Source: Micromonospora echinofusca (GTDB lineage: Bacteria > Actinomycetota > Actinomycetes > Mycobacteriales > Micromonosporaceae). Taken from it: a DNA stretch of 64,000 nt. The stretch lies in the NCBI RefSeq assembly GCF_900091445.1, contig NZ_LT607733.1, positions 2,187,501 through 2,251,500 of the forward strand, read 5' to 3'. A program made the translations under genes and the position numbers. Positions 9,001 to 14,716 of this stretch are shown one piece after another (position 1 is the stretch's first letter; each line of letters begins with the position of its first letter). The notes under the pieces were generated by a model. It had not been told where the DNA came from. It searched no databases and was given only the letters and a program-made list of their open reading frames with translations.

Positions 9001-10637
9001 CAGACCGCGACGAGGACGTCGGGACCGACGCCGTACGCAAGAAGGTGGTGGGCGAGCCGGTTGGCGCGCGCGTCGAGGTCGCGGTAGGTGAGTGAGGTGC
9101 CCTCGAAGGTGACCGCCACCGCGTCCGGGGCCGCCGCGACCCGCTGCGCGAACAACGCGGGGATCGTCCCCTCGACGGGGTACGGGGTCGCGTCGCCCCA
9201 CGCCGCGAGGAGTTCGCGGCGGTCCCGCTCGTCGAGCAGGCTCAGCCGGTCGATCGGCTGGTCGGGGTGGGCGACGAGTTGGGTGAGGACGTGGTGCAGG
9301 TAGTGGACGTGGCGCTGGGCGGTGGCGGTGTCGAACAGTGCGGTGGCGTACTCGAGGCTGCCGGTGATGCGCCCGTCGTGCTCGGCCAGCGAGAGGGTGA
9401 GGTCGAACTTGGCGCTCGTCCACGGGCTGCGCAGCGCGGTCACCTCGACACCGGGCAGGTCCAGGTCCACGTCCTCGTTGTTCTGCCAGGCGAACATGAC
9501 CTGGAACAGGGGGGTGTGGGCGAGGTTGCGGGTGGGGTTGACGGCTTCGACGACGTGTTCGAAGGGGAGGTCCTGGTGGTCGAGGGTGGTGAGGGTGAGG
9601 TCGCGGACGCGGTGCAGCAACTCGGTGGTGGTGGGTCGTCCGGTGAGGTCGATGCGCAGGGCGAGGGTGTTGACGAAGAAGCCGATGAGGTTTTCGAGTT
9701 CGGCGCGGCGGCGGTTGGCGGTGGGGGTGCCGATGATGAGGTCGTGGTGGCCGGTGAGGCGGGACAGGACGATGGCCCAGGCGGTGAGCAGGGTCATGTA
9801 GAGGGTGCCGCCGTGGTGGGTGGTGAGGGTCTTGAGGGCGGTGGTGAGGTCGGTGTCGATGGTGATGGGCAGGTGGGCGCCGTGGTGGTCCTGTTCGGCG
9901 GGTCGGGGTCGGTCGGTGGGTAGGTCGAGCAGGGTGGGTGCGTCGGTGAGGGTGTTGCGCCAGTGGGTTTCCTGGCGTTGCAGGGTGCCGTCGGTGAGCC
10001 ATTGGTGTTGCCAGGCGGCGTAGTCGGCGTACTGCACGGGCAGGGGCGGCAGCGGGTCGGGCCGGCCCTCGTGCGACGCCGCGTACAACACCCCCAACTC
10101 GCGGGTCAGGATCCCCAGCGACCAGCCGTCGCTGACGATGTGGTGCATCGTCAGCAGCAGCACGTGCCGGTCGGGGGCGAGCGCGACGAGGCGGCCCCGG
10201 AACAGCGGGCCGGCCGCCAGGTCGAACGGGGCGGTGCTCTCCTCCTGCTGGAGGCCGGCCAGGGCGACGTCGGGATCGGCGTGCCCGGTCAGGTCCTCGA
10301 ACCGCAGCGGGAACCCGCCCCCGGGCGGGTCGACGCGTTGGGCGGCCTCCGCGCCGTCGGCCACGATGCGGGTACGCAGGACCTCGTGCCGGTCCACCAG
10401 GGCGTCCAGGGCCGCCCGCAGCGCGTCCCGGTCGAGCCGGCCGTCGAGCTGGAGGGCGAGGGGCATGTGGTAGGCGTGGCCGACCCGGCCGAGCCGCTCC
10501 AGGAACCACAGCCGCCGCTGCGCGAAGGAGAGCGGCAGGGGGCCGGACCGGTCCGGCAGGCGCTCGACCTCGGCGGATGGTGGTGCCGGTGGGACGCGAC
10601 GAGGGGCCGGGAAACGGATCGGGTTGTCGTCCGGCAA
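1..10637 (-). CDS. Giant NRPS, C-A(Thr)-T-E/C-A(Arg-like)-T-C-A(Pro-like)-T-Cy, C-terminus beyond window
   Basis: Nonribosomal peptide synthetase; the reading frame is the same at every core motif checked, for at least 3545 codons, and leaves the window at base 1. Module 1: C (HHIVSDG), A with code D-F-W-N-V-G-M-V-H, the classic threonine code, T with Ser1036. Module 2: a C domain of the dual epimerisation/condensation lineage (HHLMARDRD near the start, HHIVDDN at the active site), A with code D-V-A-D-V-G-A-V-D, close to arginine codes, T Ser2130. Module 3: C (HHVVSDG), A with code D-V-Q-F-V-A-Q-V-V, Pro-like, T Ser3183. Then a heterocyclisation domain with TDIQEAYWVGR and DxxxxD (D3373, D3378), cut by the edge. 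Start: TTG at 10637 follows GAGGGGG at good spacing; an in-frame ATG at 10682 is possible but has no clear ribosome site. Modules 1 and 3 share a near-identical C-domain block. Confidence 0.93.
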   Translation of the reverse strand, partial: MPDDNPIRFPAPRRVPPAPPSAEVERLPDRSGPLPLSFAQRRLWFLERLGRVGHAYHMPLALQLDGRLDRDALRAALDALVDRHEVLRTRIVADGAEAAQRVDPPGGGFPLRFEDLTGHADPDVALAGLQQEESTAPFDLAAGPLFRGRLVALAPDRHVLLLTMHHIVSDGWSLGILTRELGVLYAASHEGRPDPLPPLPVQYADYAAWQHQWLTDGTLQRQETHWRNTLTDAPTLLDLPTDRPRPAEQDHHGAHLPITIDTDLTTALKTLTTHHGGTLYMTLLTAWAIVLSRLTGHHDLIIGTPTANRRRAELENLIGFFVNTLALRIDLTGRPTTTELLHRVRDLTLTTLDHQDLPFEHVVEAVNPTRNLAHTPLFQVMFAWQNNEDVDLDLPGVEVTALRSPWTSAKFDLTLSLAEHDGRITGSLEYATALFDTATAQRHVHYLHHVLTQLVAHPDQPIDRLSLLDERDRRELLAAWGDATPYPVEGTIPALFAQRVAAAPDAVAVTFEGTSLTYRDLDARANRLAHHLLAYGVGPDVLVAVCLERSPELVVALLAVLKAGGAYVPLDPTHPAERLGELLADGAPVAVLTHAATRATLDGLTTAPVIDLDTADVAEHPTTSPDPGTRPGHLAYVIHTSGSTGRPKGVMVEHANVVRLFSATAGWFGFGPDDVWCLFHSFAFDFSVWEMWGALLHGGRLVIVPRLTSRSPAEFHRLLCDEGVTVLNQTPSAFRSLIAAQADSARAHRLRTVVFGGEALDPTMLRPWYADARNGRTELVNMYGITETTVHVTHRPLSPADAERPGVSPIGRPLADLRLYVLDGRGEPVPPGVVGELHVGGAGVARGYLNRPGLTAQRFRPSPFVAGDRLYATGDLVRHRADGGLDYLGRNDSQVQLRGYRVELGEVEVQLAACPGVRDAVVTVTTDAAGEPRLVGYYTASVRRLTAESLRTRLAAVLPEHMVPAAYVRVAEWPLTPNGKLDHRALPAPDGSAFATRHYAEPVGATETTLAAIWAEVLGVERVGRHDNFFALGGHSLLALRVLERMRRQGLSADVRALFASPVLADLAAAVGADADRADAPPEPIPADCERITPELLPLVQLSQPEIDAVIATVPGGTPNVQDIYPLAPVQEGMLFHHLMARDRDPYLVTTVLRFADRDRLDRYRAALEAVIARHDVLRTAVVWHGINEPVQVVWRRAPLPVEEVPLDAAGDDPLRQLREHVDRRYGRLPLDRAPLLRLLVGRDPRDGGWLVVELIHHIVDDNTSLKQLRAEVRAYLAGEGDRLPPPLPFRDFVARIRRGVDRAEQESFFRRMLSDVDSPTVPFGLRDIHGDGHTMRDARVWLGPELARRLRQRAQSLQVGVTSLFHVAWGQVLARAAGRRDVVFGTVLSGRMDAGAGSDRVLGPFLNTLPLRVTVDATGATECVLRTHEALTGLIRHEHASLALAQSCSAVAPPAPLFTALLNYRHAEVLAESETPAPTPDADDLTYLAAQERGNYPLALDVDDLGDDVVLTVAAAAGVAPEKVCAMVERALETLADALERTPDAAVGGLDVLPAAERRRLVEDGNDATVAYPPGRLVHHLVEAQAARDPQAVALVGDDVRLTYGELNARANRLAHHLRTRGVGPDRIVAICVERSPDAVVALLAVLKAGGAYLPLDPAYPPERLAAMLRDSAPVAALTHGPARERLHAALAGLDTPVLDLDLDAAAWAPLPATDPVIDGLGAHHLAYVIYTSGTSGTANGVLVEHRQLVAVAAAWERLLDLRPGLVHLQMASFSFDVFTADVVRALGFGGRLVICPRPLLLDSAGLYELLGRHDVDFADFVPAVLNPLLEHLESTGGSLAGLETVVCGSDAWSAADAARLRARCGQRVRIVNAYGVTEAAVDSTCHLLPTDDLAEATCLPIGRPLPNVRVYLLDGEGEPVPDGVVGEIHIGGAGVARGYLNRPGLTAQRFRPSPFVPGERLYRTGDLGRRLPGGELEFLGRDDFQVKIRGFRVELGEIESRLAAVEGVREAVVVARPDAVGHQRLVAYVLGGAGEAPDAARLRDRLAAQLPEHMVPSAYVRLAAWPLTPNGKLDRAALPAPDGEAFGRRGHVEPVGLLETMVAGVWAEVLGVERVGRHDDFFALGGHSLLAMRLVSRLRQVLGREVSPAALFAAPVLSAFVARLTPDGRDVLPPIRPVDRDGALELSFAQRRLWFLERLGGLGHTYHMPLALELAGWLDHDALRSALDSLVDRHEALRSRIVPAGSDVHQHVDPPGAGFTLHTHDLTGAPDAAARLAGLQDEEFTAPFDLTTGPLIRGRLVTLAPDRHVLLVTMHHVVSDGWSIGVLTRELGVLYAASHEGRPDPLPPLPVQYADYAAWQHQWLTDGTLQRQETHWRNTLTDAPTLLDLPTDRPRPAEQDHHGAHLPITIDTDLTTALKTLTTHHGGTLYMTLLTAWAIVLSRLTGHHDLIIGTPTANRRRAELENLIGFFVNTLALRIDLTGRPTTTELLHRVRDLTLTTLDHQDLPFEHVVEAVNPTRNLAHTPLFQVMFAWQNTDDGELTLPGLRVTALPPPHTTAKFDLTLALAEHDGRITGSLEYATALFDTATAQRHIHYLHHVLTQLVAHPDQPIDRLSLLDERDREQALRQAAQSPVDRGVLARLAERVAAAPDAVALTFDGTSLTYRDLDARANRLAHHLRAYGVGPDALVAVCLRRSPELIVALVAVARAGGAYLPLDPAHPAERLGHLLADGAPVAVLTHAATLDGLDGLTTAPVIDLDTTDVAEHPTTSPDPGTRPGHLAYVIHTSGSTGRPKGVAQTWRCLDNLIDWQLRYAAPGSPTPHRVLQFASIGFDVSAQEIWSTLCQGGTLVLIGEERTRDLGQLRHVLAEQGVRRAFLPAAVLHQMAGLTGAVAPLGPGCEIVTAGEALRVDDDLRALVTGLGGRYLYNQYGPTETHVVSQFALATATADDWPALPPIGRPIANARLYVLDERCEPVPAGVLGELYIGGSGLARGYLNRPAATAERFVPDPFAGPGERMYRSGDLVRRRADGTIEFVGRADDQVKVRGFRVEPGEVENALRHVPGVREAAVLLREDVPGDPHLVGYLAGDVTAEVAREQLRRRLPEHLVPTRWVVLDRLPLTPNGKLDRRALRAPDQADVATAYVAPRDEREARMAAIWAEVLRRDRVGALDDFFALGGHSLLATRLVHAINERMSARLSLRTLFRRPVLADLAAELAGPGAPAVDALPPLVADPDARHQPFPLTDIQEAYWVGRGSTIELGGVGAHGYSELRLRDFDEERFTRALHRLIDRHDMLRAVFHDGVQRVLPSVPRYAMARQDLRGLDPDTTARRLGEIRERMSHQVLDARRWPLFEFAVTLLDGEARLHVSTDALILDAASGQILEHELAVLYADPDADLPPLAVTFRDYVLAERALRGTPRYERALDYWRERVATLAPAPQLPLERQPESVERPRFTRYDEVLPAQRWSRLKAAAGRHHVTPSVLLVTAFAQVLARWSRQSRFTLSLPLFNRLPLHPGINAVIGDFTSLVLLEVDVAAGVDFAT
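3023..3655. repeat. Intragenic 633-bp near-identical repeat, copy in module 3 C domain
   Basis: This block matches 9479-10111 at a constant offset of 6456 bases, apparently base for base in the lines compared. It encodes the middle of a condensation domain. Flanks remain similar in patches (about 2256-2400 and 2790-2910 against 8702-8840 and 9247-9400) but diverge sharply at the block edges. This suggests recent duplication or gene conversion between modules 1 and 3. Confidence 0.9.
9479..10111. repeat. Intragenic 633-bp near-identical repeat, copy in module 1 C domain
   Basis: Partner of the block at 3023-3655, encoding the same part of the first condensation domain of the synthetase. Both copies are in frame and in the same orientation, so recombination between them would delete exactly two modules and leave an in-frame, shorter synthetase. 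Confidence 0.9.
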
Positions 10638-10753
10638 GTGTTCCCCCTCAAGTCCCCGCTGGTCCGCCGCGCCGCCCGACATCGGCCGAAGTGGATCCAC
10701 AGTAGATGAGTCACCGGGCCGAGACCAGGGGCCGACGGACGGGTCCGGGGGCC

Positions 10754-11425
10754 TCAATCCGACACGTCGCGCAGACTTTCGGCCAGCGCCCCGCCCAGCC
10801 GTCCGTACGCCGCCCGGAGCACGCGCGTCGCGCCCGCCCCGCCGGCCCGGTTCGCTGCCGCCAGGGCGTACGCGCGCGCCAGGGCGGCCGGGTACGCCTC
10901 GGCGTACGCCGCGGCGTCGGCCCGCGCCAGGGCCTGCGCCAGCGCGTCGGCGACGGCGAGGGCGTTGGCGTCGGCGAACGCCGCCGCGTTGGCCCCGGTG
11001 CTGAGGTCGGCGTAGTGCGCGGCGAACCCGGCGACCTCGTCCGGGCCGTAGCCGTTGGCGGTCGCGTAGGCGTGGGCGTTGGCGTGCGCGACCGCCCGGG
11101 CCTCGGCGTACGGGTAGGCGGCCCGGTACAGCTCGCGCAGGGCGGGCCGGAGGGCGTCGCGCCACTCGTGCGCCCCGGCCCGGTCGCCGGTGAGCGCCCG
11201 TCGGTGCAGGTCGTGCACCAGCCGGCCGGCGTCGCCGCCGGGCGCCGGGGCGAGGACGCGCGCGTGCCAGTCGTACACCACCCGGAACGGCACCCGGCCG
11301 GCGAGCCGGTCGAGTTCGACGTCCACCCGCCGCCGCCAGTGCGGCGCGGTGGCCGGGTCGTGGCTCTCGGCAAGCGCGGCGAGCATCGCCGCCAGCCAGG
11401 CCGGCGGCTCCGCAGGCCCGCTCAT
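10754..11425 (-). CDS. Alanine-rich protein of unknown function
   Basis: A 223-residue protein I do not recognise. The start ATG (11425) overlaps the stop of the upstream glycine-module NRPS as ATGA, so the two are translationally coupled, and the next gene downstream is the giant NRPS (116-base gap). It is not membrane-spanning and has no signal peptide. The N-terminal third is ordinary globular sequence with WRRRVDVELDRLAGRVPF. The C-terminal half is dominated by Ala with regularly spaced Tyr, Asn and Asp (AYATANGYG, AYAEAYPAALARAYALA), suggesting long amphipathic helices. Reading upstream in this frame gives a longer open frame, but that part is the antisense-like shadow of the NRPS. It could be a partner of the LanB-like domain two genes upstream; I see no similarity to the SpaB_C elimination domain. 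Confidence 0.75.
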   Translation of the reverse strand: MSGPAEPPAWLAAMLAALAESHDPATAPHWRRRVDVELDRLAGRVPFRVVYDWHARVLAPAPGGDAGRLVHDLHRRALTGDRAGAHEWRDALRPALRELYRAAYPYAEARAVAHANAHAYATANGYGPDEVAGFAAHYADLSTGANAAAFADANALAVADALAQALARADAAAYAEAYPAALARAYALAAANRAGGAGATRVLRAAYGRLGGALAESLRDVSD

Positions 11426-14400
11426 CCGTCCCACCCCGAGGGCCGGTCCATGCTGGCGAGGAGGTCGTCGACGTCGTCGTCGGTCAACGTGTCGAGGTAT
11501 CCCGCGCCGCCGGTGCCCGCCGCGCCGGCACCCTTGGCGGTCGCCGCCCCGGCGGCGCTGACCGCCGCGGCCAGCCCGGCCACGGTCGGGTCGTCGAAGA
11601 GCGTCCGGACCGGCAGGTCGATCCCGTACGCCGTCCAGATCCGGGCCATCAGCTGGGTGGCCTTCACGGAGTGCCCGCCCAGGACGAAGAAGTTGTCGGC
11701 GACCCCGACCGGGCCGGGCAGGCCCAGCAGGTCGGCCACCAGCGCCGCCAACTCCCGCTCCAGCGGGGTACGCGGAGCCACCGGCGCCCCGCCGAGGCCG
11801 GCACCCCTCGCCGGCACCGGCAGGGCGCGCAGGTCCAGCTTGCCGCGCGAGGTCCGGGGCACCTCGGGCAGCGCCACGAGGACCGCAGGCACCATGTGCG
11901 CGGGCAGGAACCGGCGCGCGTACTCGGCCAGCCCGGCCGGCGGGTCGGTCGCGGGCGGGTCGGTGACCACGTACCCGACCAGCCGCACCCCGTCGTGGTC
12001 CACGTCGGACGTGGCCGTCACGACGGCGTCGCGGACCTGCGGGTGGCCGCGCAGCACCGCCTCCACCTCCGCCGTCTCGACCCGGAAACCGCGCACCTTC
12101 ACCTGCCGGTCGGCCCGCCCCAGCGGCTCGATGCGCCCGCTGGGCAGCCACCGCCCCAGGTCCCCGCTGCGGTAGAGCCGGCCGCCCGGGGTGAACGGGT
12201 CGGGCACGAACCGCCCGGCGGTCCAGCCCGGCGCGCCGACGTAGCCCCGGCCGACCCCCGCCCCGCCGATGCAGACCTCACCGACCACGCCCGGCGGCAC
12301 CGGCCGCAGCCACCGGTCCAGCACGTACACCCGACTGCCGGCGACGGCCGGGCCGAGGTCCGGCGGCGCGGAGGACCCCGCCTCGACCTCGGCCCCCGTC
12401 GAGTAGACGGTGGTCTCGGTCGGGCCGTAGAGGTTCCACAGGCGTGTGCCCGGCTCCGTCAGGGCGTCGGCCAGGGCCCGGGGCAGCGCCTCCCCGCCAC
12501 TGAGGCGCAGCCGCACCCCGGGCGGCACCCCGCCGGCCGCCACCAGCATCCGCCACGTCGTCGGCGTCGCCTGGAGCATCGTCGTCCCGGTCGTGGCGAG
12601 CAGCCGCCGCAGCCGGTTGCCGTCGATCACGTCGTCCTCGCCGGCGACCACCACCGGCGCGCCGCACAGCAGCGGCAGGAGCAGGTCGAGCAGGGCGATG
12701 TCGAACGCGAACGGGCTCACCGAGAGGACCCGGTCGGCCGGCCCCAGCGGGACCATCTCCCGGAACGCGTGCAGCAGGTGCGCCACCGCGCCCTGGGTGA
12801 CGGTGACCGCCTTGGGCCGGCCGGTGGACCCCGAGGTGAACAGCACGTACGCCGCCGCCGTCGCCGGCACCGCACACGGCGGCGGCAGAACCGGCTGCGT
12901 CTCCGCGTCGGCCGGTCCCGCCCCGGAGTCGGCCGGCGCCTGCGCGGCCAGGTCGAGCAGGGTCGTCGACGCGGTCAGTTCGGCCAGCAGGGGCGCGGGG
13001 ACGGCGCCACTGTCGGTGACGACCACGCGCACCCCGGCGTCGGCGAGCATCGCCCGCAGCCGCCCCGGCGGGTGGGTCGGGTCGAGCGGCAGGTACGCCG
13101 CCCCGAGCCGCCAGACGCCCAGCAGCGCCGGGAGCGGCCGCGCTCCCCGGGGCAGGACGATGCCCACGGTCTCCTGGGCCCGTACGCCGAGCCCGCGCAG
13201 CCCGGCGGCGATGCCGGCGGCCAGCCGGCGCACCGCGCTGCCGGTCAGGGTCGCGTCGTCGCCCGCGATCACCACCCGGTCGCCGGCGTCGACGTCGGCC
13301 ACGAGCGCCGCCGCGGTGCACCCGGGAGGCGGAAGGGACCCGGACCGGACCGCCGGCCACACCCGGGTGACGAGGTCCGCCGTCGCGGGGGAGAGCAGGT
13401 CCACGTCGCACACCCGGGTCTGCGGGGCGGTCGCCAGCGCCGCCAGGATCGCGGCCAGGGCGTCGGCGAAGCGACCCGCGCTGGCCGGGTCGAAGAGGTC
13501 GGTGAGGTAGCGCAGCCGCACCGACAACTCGTCCGGGCCGGCGACGGCGGCCAGCTCCAGCTCGAACTTGCCGGTGCCGGTGGGCACCAGCTCCGGCCGC
13601 CAGCGCAGCGCCCCCCGCTCCACCGGCGCCAGGGCCTCCTCGACCGTGCACATCACCTGCACCAGCGGCGCCCGCGACGGCTGCCGCTGCGGCCGGCACA
13701 GCTCGACCACCCGCGCGAACGGCAGGTCCTGGTGGGCCTGGGCGCGCGCGGTGGTGGCGTGCACCCGGTCGAGGAGTTCGGCGAGCGTCGGGTCCCCGTG
13801 CAGCGCCGCCCGGATCGCGACGGTGTTGGCGAAGAGGCCCAGCATCGGCTCGGTCTCGATCCGGGTACGCCCCGCCACGGGCACGCCGACGAGCACCTCG
13901 TCCGCGCCGCTGAGCCGCGACAGCAGGGCCGCGTACGCGGTCAGCAGCACGGCGAAGAGGGTGCTGCCCCGCGCCCCGGCCAGGCGGCGCAGCGCCCCGG
14001 CCAGCTCCCCGTCGACCGGCACCGCCACCTCGGCGGCGGCCGGCGACAGCCGGTCGGGGTGCGGGCGGTCGACCGGGAGCGGCACCTCCGGCGGGGCATC
14101 GGCCAGCTCGGCCGGCCAGAAGCGTTCCGCCTCGGCGTGGCCGCCCGCGTCGATGTGCTCCCGCTCCCAGAGGGCGAAGTCGGCGTACTGGAGGGGCGGC
14201 TCGACCGACACGGGCGGCCGGCCGGCGCGCAGCGCCTCGTAGTCGGCGGAGAGCTCGTCGCAGAGCAGCCGCAACGACCAGCCGTCGACGATCGCGTGGT
14301 GCGCCACCAGCGCCAGGACGTGCCGCTGCGCGGCCAGACGCAGCAGCTTGACCCGGGCCAGCGGCCCCCGCTCCAACGGCATCGGGGTGCGGGCGTGCTC

Positions 14401-14715
14401 GCGCAGCGCGGCCCGGGCCGCCGCCTCCCGGTCCGCCTCCGGCAGCCGGTCCAGGGCCACGACCTCGATGGCGCCCGCCCGGGCGTCGTCGTCGATCACC
14501 TGGATCGGCCGTCCGCCGTTGGCCCGGAACGTGGTGCGCAGGATCTCGTGCCGCGCGACCGCCGCCGCCCAGGCCCCGTCGAGCGCGGCAGGGTCCAGCG
14601 GGCCGTCCAGCCACACCGCCCAGCCGACGTGGTAGGTGGGCTGACCCGGGTCGAGCTGGTCGAGCAGCCACATCCGCCGCTGCGCGGCCGACGCCGGGAA
14701 CTCGAAGACGTCCAT
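11422..14715 (-). CDS. NRPS module C-A(Gly)-T
   Basis: A single-module synthetase of 1097 residues. The condensation domain (about 1-430) has an intact HHAIVDG motif. The adenylation domain (about 450-935) has the phosphate loop LFTSGSTGRPKAV and code D-I-L-Q-L-G-L-V-Y, matching glycine codes (D-I-L-Q-L-G-L-I-W family). The T domain carries Ser1016 in GGHSVKA. It ends in a short flexible Ala/Gly tail and an acidic stretch, a plausible docking segment. Its ATG lies one base after the stop of the NRPS-LanB gene, so it is coupled to it, and its own stop overlaps the start of the alanine-rich gene. It has neither a thioesterase nor an epimerase, so it should pass its chain on in trans. Confidence 0.92.
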   Translation of the reverse strand: MDVFEFPASAAQRRMWLLDQLDPGQPTYHVGWAVWLDGPLDPAALDGAWAAAVARHEILRTTFRANGGRPIQVIDDDARAGAIEVVALDRLPEADREAAARAALREHARTPMPLERGPLARVKLLRLAAQRHVLALVAHHAIVDGWSLRLLCDELSADYEALRAGRPPVSVEPPLQYADFALWEREHIDAGGHAEAERFWPAELADAPPEVPLPVDRPHPDRLSPAAAEVAVPVDGELAGALRRLAGARGSTLFAVLLTAYAALLSRLSGADEVLVGVPVAGRTRIETEPMLGLFANTVAIRAALHGDPTLAELLDRVHATTARAQAHQDLPFARVVELCRPQRQPSRAPLVQVMCTVEEALAPVERGALRWRPELVPTGTGKFELELAAVAGPDELSVRLRYLTDLFDPASAGRFADALAAILAALATAPQTRVCDVDLLSPATADLVTRVWPAVRSGSLPPPGCTAAALVADVDAGDRVVIAGDDATLTGSAVRRLAAGIAAGLRGLGVRAQETVGIVLPRGARPLPALLGVWRLGAAYLPLDPTHPPGRLRAMLADAGVRVVVTDSGAVPAPLLAELTASTTLLDLAAQAPADSGAGPADAETQPVLPPPCAVPATAAAYVLFTSGSTGRPKAVTVTQGAVAHLLHAFREMVPLGPADRVLSVSPFAFDIALLDLLLPLLCGAPVVVAGEDDVIDGNRLRRLLATTGTTMLQATPTTWRMLVAAGGVPPGVRLRLSGGEALPRALADALTEPGTRLWNLYGPTETTVYSTGAEVEAGSSAPPDLGPAVAGSRVYVLDRWLRPVPPGVVGEVCIGGAGVGRGYVGAPGWTAGRFVPDPFTPGGRLYRSGDLGRWLPSGRIEPLGRADRQVKVRGFRVETAEVEAVLRGHPQVRDAVVTATSDVDHDGVRLVGYVVTDPPATDPPAGLAEYARRFLPAHMVPAVLVALPEVPRTSRGKLDLRALPVPARGAGLGGAPVAPRTPLERELAALVADLLGLPGPVGVADNFFVLGGHSVKATQLMARIWTAYGIDLPVRTLFDDPTVAGLAAAVSAAGAATAKGAGAAGTGGAGYLDTLTDDDVDDLLASMDRPSGWDG

Positions 14716-14716
14716 C

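Noticed and set aside
87..9095. Plus-strand open frames of 853, 740 and 1103 residues
   Set aside because: All are antisense to the giant NRPS, whose frame is continuous at every A3 and carrier motif checked on the minus strand.
3023..10111. Repeats considered as a CRISPR or insertion sequence
   Set aside because: They are two in-frame coding copies within condensation domains, without spacers, inverted ends or a transposase.
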